Origin: Acinetobacter piscicola
GTDB taxonomy: Bacteria; Pseudomonadota; Gammaproteobacteria; Pseudomonadales; Moraxellaceae
Direction: 5' to 3'
Length of the DNA: 64,000 nt
NCBI RefSeq assembly: GCF_002233755.1
Contig: NZ_KZ268708.1
Coordinates: 1 to 64,000, forward strand
Shown: one piece after another, positions 56,421 through 64,000 of the stretch
How positions within the stretch are numbered: position 1 is the stretch's first letter
Layout of the letters: the number at the start of each line of letters is the position of its first letter
Position numbers and translations under genes: made by a program
The notes under the pieces: model-generated
The model's database searches: none
Told to the model about the DNA's origin: nothing
What the model saw: only the letters and a program-made list of their open reading frames with translations

Positions 56421-56849
56421 TTAAAGATGTGATTGCCAGTCAGCAACATAAGTTTGGATATTTTTACATGTTTCATCAAAAAAAGCTTGATCATGTTTAT
56501 AAGGATCCGGGACATTTAAGTTTTGCCAATGTCCTAACATAAACACTTTACCTTTAGCAAAAGGCCATTTTTGTTCAATATGTTGTGATTGGTTTTTACT
56601 CATCACTAAAATCAGATCGGCTTTTTTAATCAACTCAGCATTGATCTGTTGTGCAATATGACTACGCATGTCGATATTTAAGCTATCCATACATGCAATG
56701 GCTTTATCATCCGCCGAATGCCCGACCATCGCTGAAAGACCAGCAGATTCAATACTGAGATGAGGGAACTGATCTTTAAGAAAAAACTCCGCCATTGGGC
56801 TACGGCAGATATTTCCTACACAAACAATCAATATATTCTTGATCTGCAT
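56421..56849 (-). CDS. wzb: Low-molecular-weight protein-tyrosine phosphatase Wzb
   Basis: 142 residues. The active-site loop CVGNICRSP (Cys-x5-Arg) lies at residues 10-18, and the general-acid Asp in VPDPYKH near residue 113. It dephosphorylates the Wzc tyrosine cluster, allowing the cycle that drives capsule assembly. One base separates it from the wza stop and 21 from wzc, so the three genes are one operon. Confidence 0.96.
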   Translation of the reverse strand: MQIKNILIVCVGNICRSPMAEFFLKDQFPHLSIESAGLSAMVGHSADDKAIACMDSLNIDMRSHIAQQINAELIKKADLILVMSKNQSQHIEQKWPFAKGKVFMLGHWQNLNVPDPYKHDQAFFDETCKNIQTYVADWQSHL

Positions 56850-56850
56850 G

Positions 56851-57957
56851 TTATTTACCTAGCTGATCAAATGAATAAAGCGCGCTTGAGAATGGAACAA
56901 TCTGATTCATAATACGTTGCCAGCGAGTTAAGCCAGTCGAATCTATATAAACAATGTCATTCTTTTTCATTGCAAACTGATTAGCCAGTGCTAAGTTACC
57001 CAAACTACTTAAATTTAAATGATAAATAGTTGATTGCTTAGTATTTAAATCAGTACGCATTACGTAAATTCGAGCAGCACTTGCTGAATATGGATTAATC
57101 CCTTCACTTTCACCCAGCACATCACTTAAGGTCATGCCTTGATCACGTAGTGCAAGTGCTTGGCTTTTATTGGATTCACCCATGACATAAAGTTTTTGAT
57201 CTTGTTTGGTATTGACATAAATCGTGTCATTCGGTTGGATAAGTAGGTTATGTAGAGATAAGCCTTGTTTTTCCAACTGAATAGTATTCAAGTTAAATGT
57301 TTGGCCATCTCGAATCAGTTGGATATTGGTCGTATCCCCTGTTTTTGTATCAATACCACCTGCTTGACCTAGGGCTGTATAAATACTAATAGGTTGGTCA
57401 TTTAAAGTATATTGTCCACTACGCATAACCTGCCCGTTCACAAAGTAACGACGTCCTTCATAAGACAGAACACGAACTACAACATCAGGATGCTTTAAGT
57501 ATTTTGCAAATTGGTTATGTAAAAAACGATTGGTTTCAGCCAGTGTTTTGCCTGCAATACGTACTGAACCGACTAATGGAAGCTGCACGTTTCCATTCGG
57601 ATCAATTGGATAACCAATCGCCTTAACATTGTTTACGTCTTGAATAGGCGGTGTAATTTCAGGATAAGCCCATAGCTGGATCGAAAGGATATCGCCAGCA
57701 CTTAAACGATAAATATTTTGCTGACGGTGAAATAGTGAAACTACATTATTTGAGTTTGCTTGATTTAATGTATTGAAATTTGGAATATTGTTTTGATTCA
57801 ATTGAACCACAGAAAGCTCAGCGCCTTGATCCGTTTTATATTGACCTTGCTCAGGTAAATCATAAGTTTGAAGTCCAGAGGTGATTGCACAACCAGAAAA
57901 TGAAACAGAAATTGCTAAAATCGTAAAAAGTGATGTGCCTGGATACTTCACATTCAA
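56851..57957 (-). CDS. wza: Outer-membrane polysaccharide export lipoprotein Wza
   Basis: 368 residues. Signal peptide with lipobox FSGC (Cys about residue 22). The poly-export domain starts LSAGDILSIQLWAYPEI, and two SLBB domains follow (YFVNGQVMRSGQYTLNDQPI and LYVMGESNKSQALALRDQG). The C-terminal segment (TGLTRWQRIMNQIVPF) is the amphipathic helix that forms the octameric pore in the outer membrane. First gene of wza-wzb-wzc, divergent from the sugar-synthesis genes of the capsule locus. Confidence 0.96.
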   Translation of the reverse strand: MNVKYPGTSLFTILAISVSFSGCAITSGLQTYDLPEQGQYKTDQGAELSVVQLNQNNIPNFNTLNQANSNNVVSLFHRQQNIYRLSAGDILSIQLWAYPEITPPIQDVNNVKAIGYPIDPNGNVQLPLVGSVRIAGKTLAETNRFLHNQFAKYLKHPDVVVRVLSYEGRRYFVNGQVMRSGQYTLNDQPISIYTALGQAGGIDTKTGDTTNIQLIRDGQTFNLNTIQLEKQGLSLHNLLIQPNDTIYVNTKQDQKLYVMGESNKSQALALRDQGMTLSDVLGESEGINPYSASAARIYVMRTDLNTKQSTIYHLNLSSLGNLALANQFAMKKNDIVYIDSTGLTRWQRIMNQIVPFSSALYSFDQLGK

Positions 57958-58348
57958 AACCCTTATTTTATATTGCGTTGCTACTTAGAATTCAATCTTG
58001 AAGCTGAATTGTATGCTAAAAAACTGCAGTTGGGTATCTTATTGTTTAGATAGTATTGTATGAAAATCGAAAAAGTAAGTTATCCATTTATATTTTTAAT
58101 TGCTTTGTAAAACAAAAATAATAAGATCAAAACCAAGCATTCATACTGTATATACATAACATTACTAAGATAAACGATTGTGATAAGCGAAAATCGGTTT
58201 ATCATATGAATTATTATATATTCTGAGTATAATGCCTCAGAAGTTAAAATAGAAAGCATCTCTTGGAACAATATAGTTTTACAGTATTGATCAATTGAAG
58301 ACACTTCAGAATGTATATTTTTATTAAAAATGATTCATAGGATACAAT
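57958..58348. other. Divergent promoter region of the capsule locus
   Basis: 391 bases between wza and rmlB, very AT-rich. I searched for the JUMPstart and ops (GGCGGTAGCGT) elements of enterobacterial capsule loci and did not see them. A symmetric GAAG-ACA-CTTC lies at 58297. The rmlB ribosome-binding site is AGGAT before 58349. A minus-strand frame of 74 codons within this stretch is not convincing. Confidence 0.5.
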
Positions 58349-59419
58349 ATGAGAGTTTTGGTTACTGGTGGTGCAGGCTTTATTGGATCAGCAGTTGTAA
58401 GACATATTATAAAAAATACTCAAGATGAAGTATTGAATATTGATAAATTAACATATGCAGGTAATTTAGAGTCTTTGGTTGAGGTTGATCAGAATTCAAG
58501 ATATCAGTTTAAACAAATTGATATTTGTGATTCCGAAGCTTTAACTGACGTATTTAATCAATTCAAGCCGAATTTAGTGATGCATCTTGCAGCAGAGTCA
58601 CATGTGGATCGTTCAATAGACGGTCCAGCGGAATTTATTACCACCAATATCGTTGGAACGTACACCTTATTAGAAGTTGCACGCAAATATTGGACTAATT
58701 TAACAGAACAAGAACAATCTAGTTTTAAGTTTCATCATATTTCAACCGATGAAGTTTATGGCGACTTGGAAGGCACAACCGATCTATTCACTGAAACAAC
58801 GTCTTATGCACCAAGCTCCCCTTATTCAGCAAGTAAAGCAAGTTCAGATCACTTAGTCCGGGCTTGGCAAAGAACCTATGGTTTACCGACGCTCGTAACC
58901 AATTGTTCGAACAATTATGGTCCTTATCATTTTCCTGAAAAATTGATTCCTTTAGTAATTTTGAATGCACTCGATGGTAAATCGTTACCTATTTATGGCA
59001 AAGGTGATCAAATTCGAGACTGGTTATTTGTCGAAGATCATGCGCGTGCTTTATATCGAGTCGTTACAGAAGGTGCAGTCGGGGAAACTTACAATATCGG
59101 TGGCCATAATGAAAAGCAAAATATTGATGTTGTGAAAACAATTTGTAAGATTCTAGATGAGCTAAAGCCTCAAATTAATCAACAACCGTATGAGTCACTG
59201 ATTACATTTGTAAAAGATCGCCCTGGGCATGATTTACGTTATGCGATAGATGCGAGCAAAATTAAACAAGATTTGGGCTGGATGCCTGAAGAAAGCTTTG
59301 AGACAGGTATTCGCAAGACTGTGGAGTGGTATTTAAATAACCAAGAATGGGTAGCGAATATTCAAAGTGGTGAATACCAAAATTGGATACAACAACAATA
59401 CCAAGCTAAAAAAGCCTAA
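58349..59419 (+). CDS. rmlB: dTDP-glucose 4,6-dehydratase
   Basis: 356 residues, extended SDR. N-terminal [14 protein letters not shown] for [19 protein letters not shown], the active-site [11 protein letters not shown] (Asp-Glu pair that acts in dehydration) and [15 protein letters not shown] with the catalytic Tyr-x3-Lys. Second step of dTDP-L-rhamnose synthesis. First gene of rmlB-rmlD-rmlA-rmlC, with rmlD starting 14 nt after its stop. It replaces the gna gene commonly found at this position in A. baumannii K loci. Confidence 0.96.
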   Translation: MRVLVTGGAGFIGSAVVRHIIKNTQDEVLNIDKLTYAGNLESLVEVDQNSRYQFKQIDICDSEALTDVFNQFKPNLVMHLAAESHVDRSIDGPAEFITTNIVGTYTLLEVARKYWTNLTEQEQSSFKFHHISTDEVYGDLEGTTDLFTETTSYAPSSPYSASKASSDHLVRAWQRTYGLPTLVTNCSNNYGPYHFPEKLIPLVILNALDGKSLPIYGKGDQIRDWLFVEDHARALYRVVTEGAVGETYNIGGHNEKQNIDVVKTICKILDELKPQINQQPYESLITFVKDRPGHDLRYAIDASKIKQDLGWMPEESFETGIRKTVEWYLNNQEWVANIQSGEYQNWIQQQYQAKKA

Positions 59420-59433
59420 TTTTGAGTAAATCG

Positions 59434-60339
59434 ATGAAAATTCTTTTATTAGGTAAAAATGGTCAAGTGGGTTGGGAATTGCAACGTGCTTTACAACCAC
59501 TAGGTTCAATAATTAGCCTTGATCGTTCTATAGATGTTAATGGTCTGTGTGGAGATATCACAAACTTTGATGCAATATTTAATGCGATTGAGCAAACTCA
59601 ACCTAATGTTATCGTTAACGCTACCGCCTATACAGCGGTAGATAAGGCTGAAAGTGAAATCGAACAAGCGGATTTGATCAATCATTTGGCTGTTAAACAC
59701 CTTGCAGAAATTTGTGAACAGAAAAATATTTTGTTCATTCACTATTCTACAGACTATGTTTTTGATGGGACAGGTAGTGCTGCCTGGTCAGAAGAAGATG
59801 TATGTAATCCTGTAAATTTATATGGGAAATCGAAATATGATGGTGAAATTGCCTTAGAGCAAAGCGGGTGTAAGTTCTTTAATTTTAGAACCAGTTGGGT
59901 TTATGGTTTGCATGGCAATAACTTTATAAAAACCATGCTAAAACTGGCAACGATTAAAGAAGAGTTGGGAATTATTAATGATCAAATTGGTGCTCCGACA
60001 GGAGCGCCGTTAATTGCAGATGTAACGGCACAAGTCATTCGTTTTTGGGATTTGAATACAGTTTCTGAGGAAAATTTATATGGGCATTATCATCTCGCAG
60101 CAGCTGGAGAGTGCTCATGGTATGATTACGCACAATTTATTTTTTCTCAGGCAAGTAGTCATGGGAAGGATTTTGTTTTGAATAAGGTTAGCCCAATAGA
60201 AACATCTGCTTACCCAACTCCAGCAAAAAGACCATTAAATTCACGGTTAAATACATTAAAGTTACAACAAAATTTTAAGTTACATCTCCCGAATTGGGAA
60301 CTTGGTGTGGCACAAGTGATTAAGGAACTTCATCAATGA
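59434..60339 (+). CDS. rmlD: dTDP-4-dehydrorhamnose reductase
   Basis: 301 residues from the ATG at 59434, giving the family start [20 protein letters not shown]; a TTG four codons upstream is in frame. Core motifs: [29 protein letters not shown] and YGKSKYDGE (Tyr-x3-Lys), then FRTSWVYG. Final step of dTDP-L-rhamnose synthesis, using NAD(P)H. Its stop overlaps the rmlA start by 4 nt. Confidence 0.96.
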   Translation: MKILLLGKNGQVGWELQRALQPLGSIISLDRSIDVNGLCGDITNFDAIFNAIEQTQPNVIVNATAYTAVDKAESEIEQADLINHLAVKHLAEICEQKNILFIHYSTDYVFDGTGSAAWSEEDVCNPVNLYGKSKYDGEIALEQSGCKFFNFRTSWVYGLHGNNFIKTMLKLATIKEELGIINDQIGAPTGAPLIADVTAQVIRFWDLNTVSEENLYGHYHLAAAGECSWYDYAQFIFSQASSHGKDFVLNKVSPIETSAYPTPAKRPLNSRLNTLKLQQNFKLHLPNWELGVAQVIKELHQ

Positions 60340-61235
60340 GTCAGAAAAAAAGAAAGGGTATAATTTTAGCGGGTGGTTCTGGCACACGTCTATATCCAAT
60401 TACTATGGGAACATCAAAGCAACTACTTCCAATTTATGATAAGCCAATGATTTATTATCCTTTGTCAGTTTTAATGCTTGCAGGGATTAATGAAATTCTC
60501 ATTATTTCTACACCTGAAGATTTACCAAACTTTGAAAAACTCTTAGGTACGGGTGAAGACCTAGGCTTAAAACTATCTTATAAAGTACAACCGTCACCAG
60601 ATGGTTTAGCTCAAGCTTTTATTTTGGGTGAAGATTTTGTTGGTGATGACAATGCTTGTTTGATTTTGGGTGATAATATCTTTTATGGTCAGCACTTTAG
60701 TGAGCAACTAAAACGTGCCTCGGACAAAGAAAGTGGTGCGACTGTATTTGGTTATTATGTGAATGATCCTGAACGATTTGGCGTTGTTGATTTTGATGTA
60801 ACAGGTAAAGCACTAAGTATCGAAGAAAAGCCGGAACAGCCTAAATCAAATTATGCAGTCACAGGACTTTATTTTTATGATAATAAGGTTGTTGATATTG
60901 CAAAAAATATTAAGCCATCGCACCGTGGTGAGTTGGAAATCACAGATGTCAATAATGTGTATTTACAACAAGAAGAGCTTAATGTCGAGTTGCTTGGTCG
61001 AGGCTTCGCTTGGCTAGATACAGGTACGCATGACTCATTGCTTGAGGCAAGTCAATTTGTGCAGACTGTTGAACATCGTCAAGGGTTGAAAATCGCGTGT
61101 TTAGAAGAAATTGCATTTAATAATGGTTGGATTGATTCAAATCAACTATTAAATCGTGCAAATTTCTTTAAGAAAACAGGTTACGGTCAATATTTATTAA
61201 AATTACACGCGGAACATCAAAAAACAAAAGTTTGA
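60336..61235 (+). CDS. rmlA: Glucose-1-phosphate thymidylyltransferase
   Basis: 299 residues. Signature [22 protein letters not shown] at residues 8-29, then [18 protein letters not shown] and the metal Asp in [10 protein letters not shown]. It joins glucose-1-phosphate and dTTP, the first step to dTDP-L-rhamnose, and is usually feedback-inhibited by the end product. Coupled to rmlD by a 4-nt overlap. Confidence 0.97.
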   Translation: MSQKKRKGIILAGGSGTRLYPITMGTSKQLLPIYDKPMIYYPLSVLMLAGINEILIISTPEDLPNFEKLLGTGEDLGLKLSYKVQPSPDGLAQAFILGEDFVGDDNACLILGDNIFYGQHFSEQLKRASDKESGATVFGYYVNDPERFGVVDFDVTGKALSIEEKPEQPKSNYAVTGLYFYDNKVVDIAKNIKPSHRGELEITDVNNVYLQQEELNVELLGRGFAWLDTGTHDSLLEASQFVQTVEHRQGLKIACLEEIAFNNGWIDSNQLLNRANFFKKTGYGQYLLKLHAEHQKTKV

Positions 61236-61303
61236 TGATGTTGGAGCAATTTTATAAATAACACTAATGTAAATGCAGTATTGCTTTGTATAGAGAATAA
61301 AGA

Positions 61304-61858
61304 ATGAATGTTATTGAAACAAAGATCAAAGGTCTTTTGATACTGGAGCCAAAAGTTTTTGGTGATGATCGTGGCTGGTTTATGGAAAGCTTTAATCAAA
61401 AAGCTTTTGAGCAAGCGTTAAAAGAACGTGGTTTAGATATCCCGCAATTTGTTCAAGACAATCACTCTTATTCACAAAAAGGCGTTCTACGTGGATTGCA
61501 TTATCAGTCAGCCCCATATGCCCAAGGGAAGTTAGTTCGAGTTGTACAAGGACGAGCTTGGGATGTTGCTGTTGATATTCGCCCTGAATCTGTAACCTAT
61601 GGCGAATGGGTTGGTGTAGAGCTGTCAGGTGAGAACCATAAACAGTTTTGGATTCCTGAAGGTTTTGCTCATGGGTTTGTTGCGTTGGAAGATAATACCC
61701 AATTTTTGTATAAAGCAACAAATTATTATAATAAAGCAAGCGAACACGCAATTATCTGGAATGATGAGGACTTAGCTATAGATTGGCAAGTGAACGGTTT
61801 AATGGAAATATTAGTGAGTGGAAAAGATCAAGAGGCAAATCAATTTTCCAATATCTAA
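61304..61858 (+). CDS. rmlC: dTDP-4-dehydrorhamnose 3,5-epimerase
   Basis: 184 residues, cupin fold. DDRGWFMESFNQKAF, QDNHSYSQKGVLRGLHYQ with the catalytic His, AWDVAVDIRPES and FWIPEGFAHGFVAL are the standard stretches. Third step of the rhamnose route; completes the set rmlA-D in this window. 68 nt after rmlA. Confidence 0.97.
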   Translation: MNVIETKIKGLLILEPKVFGDDRGWFMESFNQKAFEQALKERGLDIPQFVQDNHSYSQKGVLRGLHYQSAPYAQGKLVRVVQGRAWDVAVDIRPESVTYGEWVGVELSGENHKQFWIPEGFAHGFVALEDNTQFLYKATNYYNKASEHAIIWNDEDLAIDWQVNGLMEILVSGKDQEANQFSNI

Positions 61859-62019
61859 ATTTTTGGAAACTTTTGATCAATGAATTGTGATTGATGAAAT
61901 AGTACGAAAAATATTACTGTCATTTAAGTGGCTATAAAACATACTTATAATTGAAATCAATTACTAAAAATAGATTTCAATATTTCATATAAGTAATGAA
62001 GTAAATAATTGAGGATAAA

Positions 62020-63075
62020 ATGGAAACTAAACACGCTCAAGAGCTATCTGATATGTTTAAAGGGAAAACTCTCTTGATTACAGGTGGTACTGGTTCATTT
62101 GGTAACGCTATGATTAAAGGTTTCTTAGATTCACAGCTTAAAGAAATTAGGATTTTTAGTCGTGATGAGAAAAAACAAGAAGATATGCGAATTGAGTATA
62201 AAAATGAAAAACTTGATTTTATTCTTGGGGATGTTCGAAACTTTAATGATATAAATCAAGCAATGATGGGCGTGGATTTTGTTTTTCATGCGGCTGCTTT
62301 AAAACAAGTACCATCATGTGAGTTTTACCCAATGCAAGCGGTTCAAACGAATATTTTAGGTGCAGAAAATGTACTCGAAGCTGCAGCTAGAAATAATGTA
62401 CAACGTGTAGTTGTTTTAAGTACTGATAAAGCTGTATATCCAATTAATACTATGGGTATGTCAAAAGCTTTAATGGAAAAGTTGGCTGTTTCAAAAGCAA
62501 GAGATACAAGAGTAAAAAAAATAGAGGCAATTTATACCGCAACGCGTTATGGTAATGTGATGTGTTCGCGTGGCTCTATAATTCCATTATTCATTAAACA
62601 AATTAAAGAAGGTTTGCCTTTAACTATTACTAATCCCAATATGACGCGTTTTATGATGTCATTACAAGATTCTGTAGAGCTGGTTATGTTTGCTTTCAGT
62701 CAGGGTAATCCAGGTGATATTTTAGTACAAAAATCGCCAGGTGCAACGATTGAGGTTTTAGCTCAAGCGCTTAAAGAGCTTTTTAATGCGGATAATGAGA
62801 TTAAAATTATTGGTGAGCGTCATGGCGAGAAGCTGTTTGAAACTCTTTGTTCTAAAGAAGAAATGGCGAAAGCTGATGATTTAGGGGGATTTTACCGAAT
62901 TCCTGCTGATTTTAGAGATCTAAACTATAGTAAGTACGTACAAGAAAATGCACCTGCCTTACTTGATGACGAATATAATTCACATAATACCCATAGATTG
63001 AATGTTGAAGAGCTAAAAGAATTATTATTAACTTTAGATTATGTTCAAGATGAATTGAAATCACATCAAGGATAA
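62020..63075 (+). CDS. UDP-N-acetylglucosamine 4,6-dehydratase/5-epimerase, CapE/FnlA-like
   Basis: 351 residues, extended SDR. TGGTGSFGNAMIKGF binds the nucleotide, then FHAAALKQVPSCEFYPMQAVQTN and LSTDKAVYPINTMGMSK. In the last motif Met takes the place of the usual catalytic Tyr (Met-x3-Lys), as described for S. aureus CapE. This group makes UDP-2-acetamido-2,6-dideoxy-L-arabino-hexulose, the precursor of L-FucNAc and related sugars. The downstream gene is an aminotransferase rather than fnlB, so a 4-amino sugar is a possible end product. 161 nt after rmlC. Confidence 0.9.
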   Translation: METKHAQELSDMFKGKTLLITGGTGSFGNAMIKGFLDSQLKEIRIFSRDEKKQEDMRIEYKNEKLDFILGDVRNFNDINQAMMGVDFVFHAAALKQVPSCEFYPMQAVQTNILGAENVLEAAARNNVQRVVVLSTDKAVYPINTMGMSKALMEKLAVSKARDTRVKKIEAIYTATRYGNVMCSRGSIIPLFIKQIKEGLPLTITNPNMTRFMMSLQDSVELVMFAFSQGNPGDILVQKSPGATIEVLAQALKELFNADNEIKIIGERHGEKLFETLCSKEEMAKADDLGGFYRIPADFRDLNYSKYVQENAPALLDDEYNSHNTHRLNVEELKELLLTLDYVQDELKSHQG

Positions 63076-63079
63076 GAAA

Positions 63080-64000
63080 ATGTTGCCACTGATAAAAACC
63101 AGTTTACCTGATAGAGAACTATTGATTCCTCGTTTAGAGGAAGTTTTGTATAGTGGATATATTGCCCAAGGTGAGATTGTTGAAAATTTTGAAAGAAAAT
63201 TTGAAGAATATATAGGAAGTGGAAATACACTTTCATTGAACTCAGGCACTGCAGCATTACATATCGCATTGATATTGGCTGGAGTTGGGCGAGGCGATGA
63301 AGTCATTAGTACAGCATTGACCGCTGAACCTACTAATGTCGCTATTAAAATGGTTGGGGCAAAAGTTCGTTGGGCTGATGTTGATTATGAGACTGGCAAT
63401 ATATCATCCGACTCGATAGAAAAAGCAATCAATCCTAAAACAAAAGCAATCATCGTTGTAGACTATGCGGGTATTCCTGTTGACGTAAAGAGAATTCAGA
63501 CAATTTCTGAAAAGTATGGCATTCCTGTAATTGAAGATGCAGCACATGCAATAGGTGCTAAATTTGATGGGAAAAAAACTGGCAATCATTTTCCATTCAC
63601 CGTATTTTCTTTTCAAGCAATAAAACATCTAACAACAATAGATGGAGGAGCTTTACAGATTCAAGATAAAGCGCTTTACGAGCGAGGTAAAATTATAAGA
63701 TGGTTCGGATTAGATAAAAAGAAAACTAGATTAGATAATAATATAACTGAGCAGGGTTATAAGTATCATATGAACAATGTGAATGCTTGCGTAGGCCTTT
63801 TACAGTTGGAAGGAATCGATAAAATTGTTGATAAGTATATAGAAAATGGTAAATACCTTGATCAAAATTTAATAGGTGTGCATGGTGTAGAGTTAATTCA
63901 GTATTATGATAACTCAGAGCCATCTTACTGGTTATACACATTAAAGGTTGAGAATAGGGCTGGCTTTATCAAAATGATGGAGGCAAATGGCATAGCTGCT
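63080..64000 (+). CDS. DegT/DnrJ/EryC1-family sugar aminotransferase (3' end beyond the window)
   Basis: 307 codons are visible from the ATG at 63080, with AAGGAT upstream; the gene runs off the right edge. PLP-dependent: substrate loop SLNSGTAALHIALILAGVGRGDEV, VIEDAAHAIGA with the PLP-ring Asp, and SFQAIKHLTTIDGGAL with the Schiff-base Lys. Members transfer an amino group to a keto-sugar nucleotide. Two codons' distance from the CapE-like gene suggests that its 4-keto product is the substrate; other dehydratases beyond the edge could be partners as well. Confidence 0.9.
   Translation, partial: MLPLIKTSLPDRELLIPRLEEVLYSGYIAQGEIVENFERKFEEYIGSGNTLSLNSGTAALHIALILAGVGRGDEVISTALTAEPTNVAIKMVGAKVRWADVDYETGNISSDSIEKAINPKTKAIIVVDYAGIPVDVKRIQTISEKYGIPVIEDAAHAIGAKFDGKKTGNHFPFTVFSFQAIKHLTTIDGGALQIQDKALYERGKIIRWFGLDKKKTRLDNNITEQGYKYHMNNVNACVGLLQLEGIDKIVDKYIENGKYLDQNLIGVHGVELIQYYDNSEPSYWLYTLKVENRAGFIKMMEANGIAA

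Noticed and set aside
58080..58304. 74-codon minus-strand frame in the wza-rmlB gap
   Set aside because: Very AT-rich region where such frames arise by chance; no ribosome-binding site, and it would sit in the divergent promoter region.
57958..58348. JUMPstart/ops element before the capsule sugar genes
   Set aside because: Neither GGCGGTAGCGT nor the surrounding JUMPstart pattern is present on either strand.

Overview
The window looks like a chromosomal segment of an Acinetobacter species outside the usual A. baumannii layout. The reasons are the AT-rich composition, a trimeric autotransporter followed by a TpgA-type OmpA protein, a capsule (K) locus led by FKBP isomerases and wza-wzb-wzc, and gene orders typical of Moraxellaceae (ribF-ileS-lspA-fkpB; ubiG-mupP-yciK). 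Both ends cut genes: an adhesin on the left and a sugar aminotransferase on the right. I saw no tRNA, rRNA, insertion sequence, phage or CRISPR array.

Layout. 1-4.2 kb: C-terminal end of an Ata-type adhesin, its periplasmic partner TpgA, and two tandem secreted paralogs. 4.5-11.3 kb: ilvD, a double DsbA-like protein overlapping a chorismate mutase, a TauE-type transporter, a LysR regulator, a GFA-family protein and a RelB/YafQ toxin-antitoxin pair with a palindromic operator. 11.3-16.3 kb: ribF-ileS-lspA-fkpB on the minus strand with 8-nt overlaps. 16.5-22.3 kb: a TehA/Mae1-type transporter, an RsmX/Y/Z-like regulatory RNA with a GacA-type upstream palindrome, uraA and ppc. 22.5-27.5 kb: a TetR regulator divergent from a two-gene RND efflux operon. 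27.6-31.9 kb: dnaJ, two small secreted acidic proteins with a palindromic repeat between them, dapB and a START-domain protein. 32-39.2 kb: MFS-dkgB divergent from yafC, a lipoprotein, a MocR regulator with a direct-repeat operator, then ubiG-mupP-yciK. 39.3-43.4 kb: dsbA ending in an inverted-repeat element, then desT divergent from a ferredoxin reductase/fatty-acid desaturase operon with three operator-like palindromes. 43.5-50.9 kb: a very AT-rich pair of secreted paralogs, rph, an LtaS-like membrane sulfatase, a YfaP/TPR protein, nadC and ampD. 51-64 kb: murJ, two FKBP isomerases, wzc-wzb-wza, then in the opposite direction rmlB-rmlD-rmlA-rmlC, a CapE/FnlA-like dehydratase and a partial DegT aminotransferase.

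Several genes meet in one process. rmlBDAC supplies dTDP-L-rhamnose and the CapE-like enzyme with the aminotransferase probably supplies an amino sugar, both for a capsule exported by Wza/Wzb/Wzc. ampD and mupP belong to peptidoglycan recycling and murJ to its synthesis. desT and the desaturase pair tune membrane unsaturation.

The observations I rate highest are the candidate CsrA-sequestering RNA at about 17758-17876, the triple DesT-type operator at 40962-41035, and three separate tandem pairs of small secreted paralogs (3.3-4.2, 29.3-30.1 and 43.5-44.5 kb). Start codons were moved inward where a Shine-Dalgarno site, a family N-terminus or a signal peptide favoured it.
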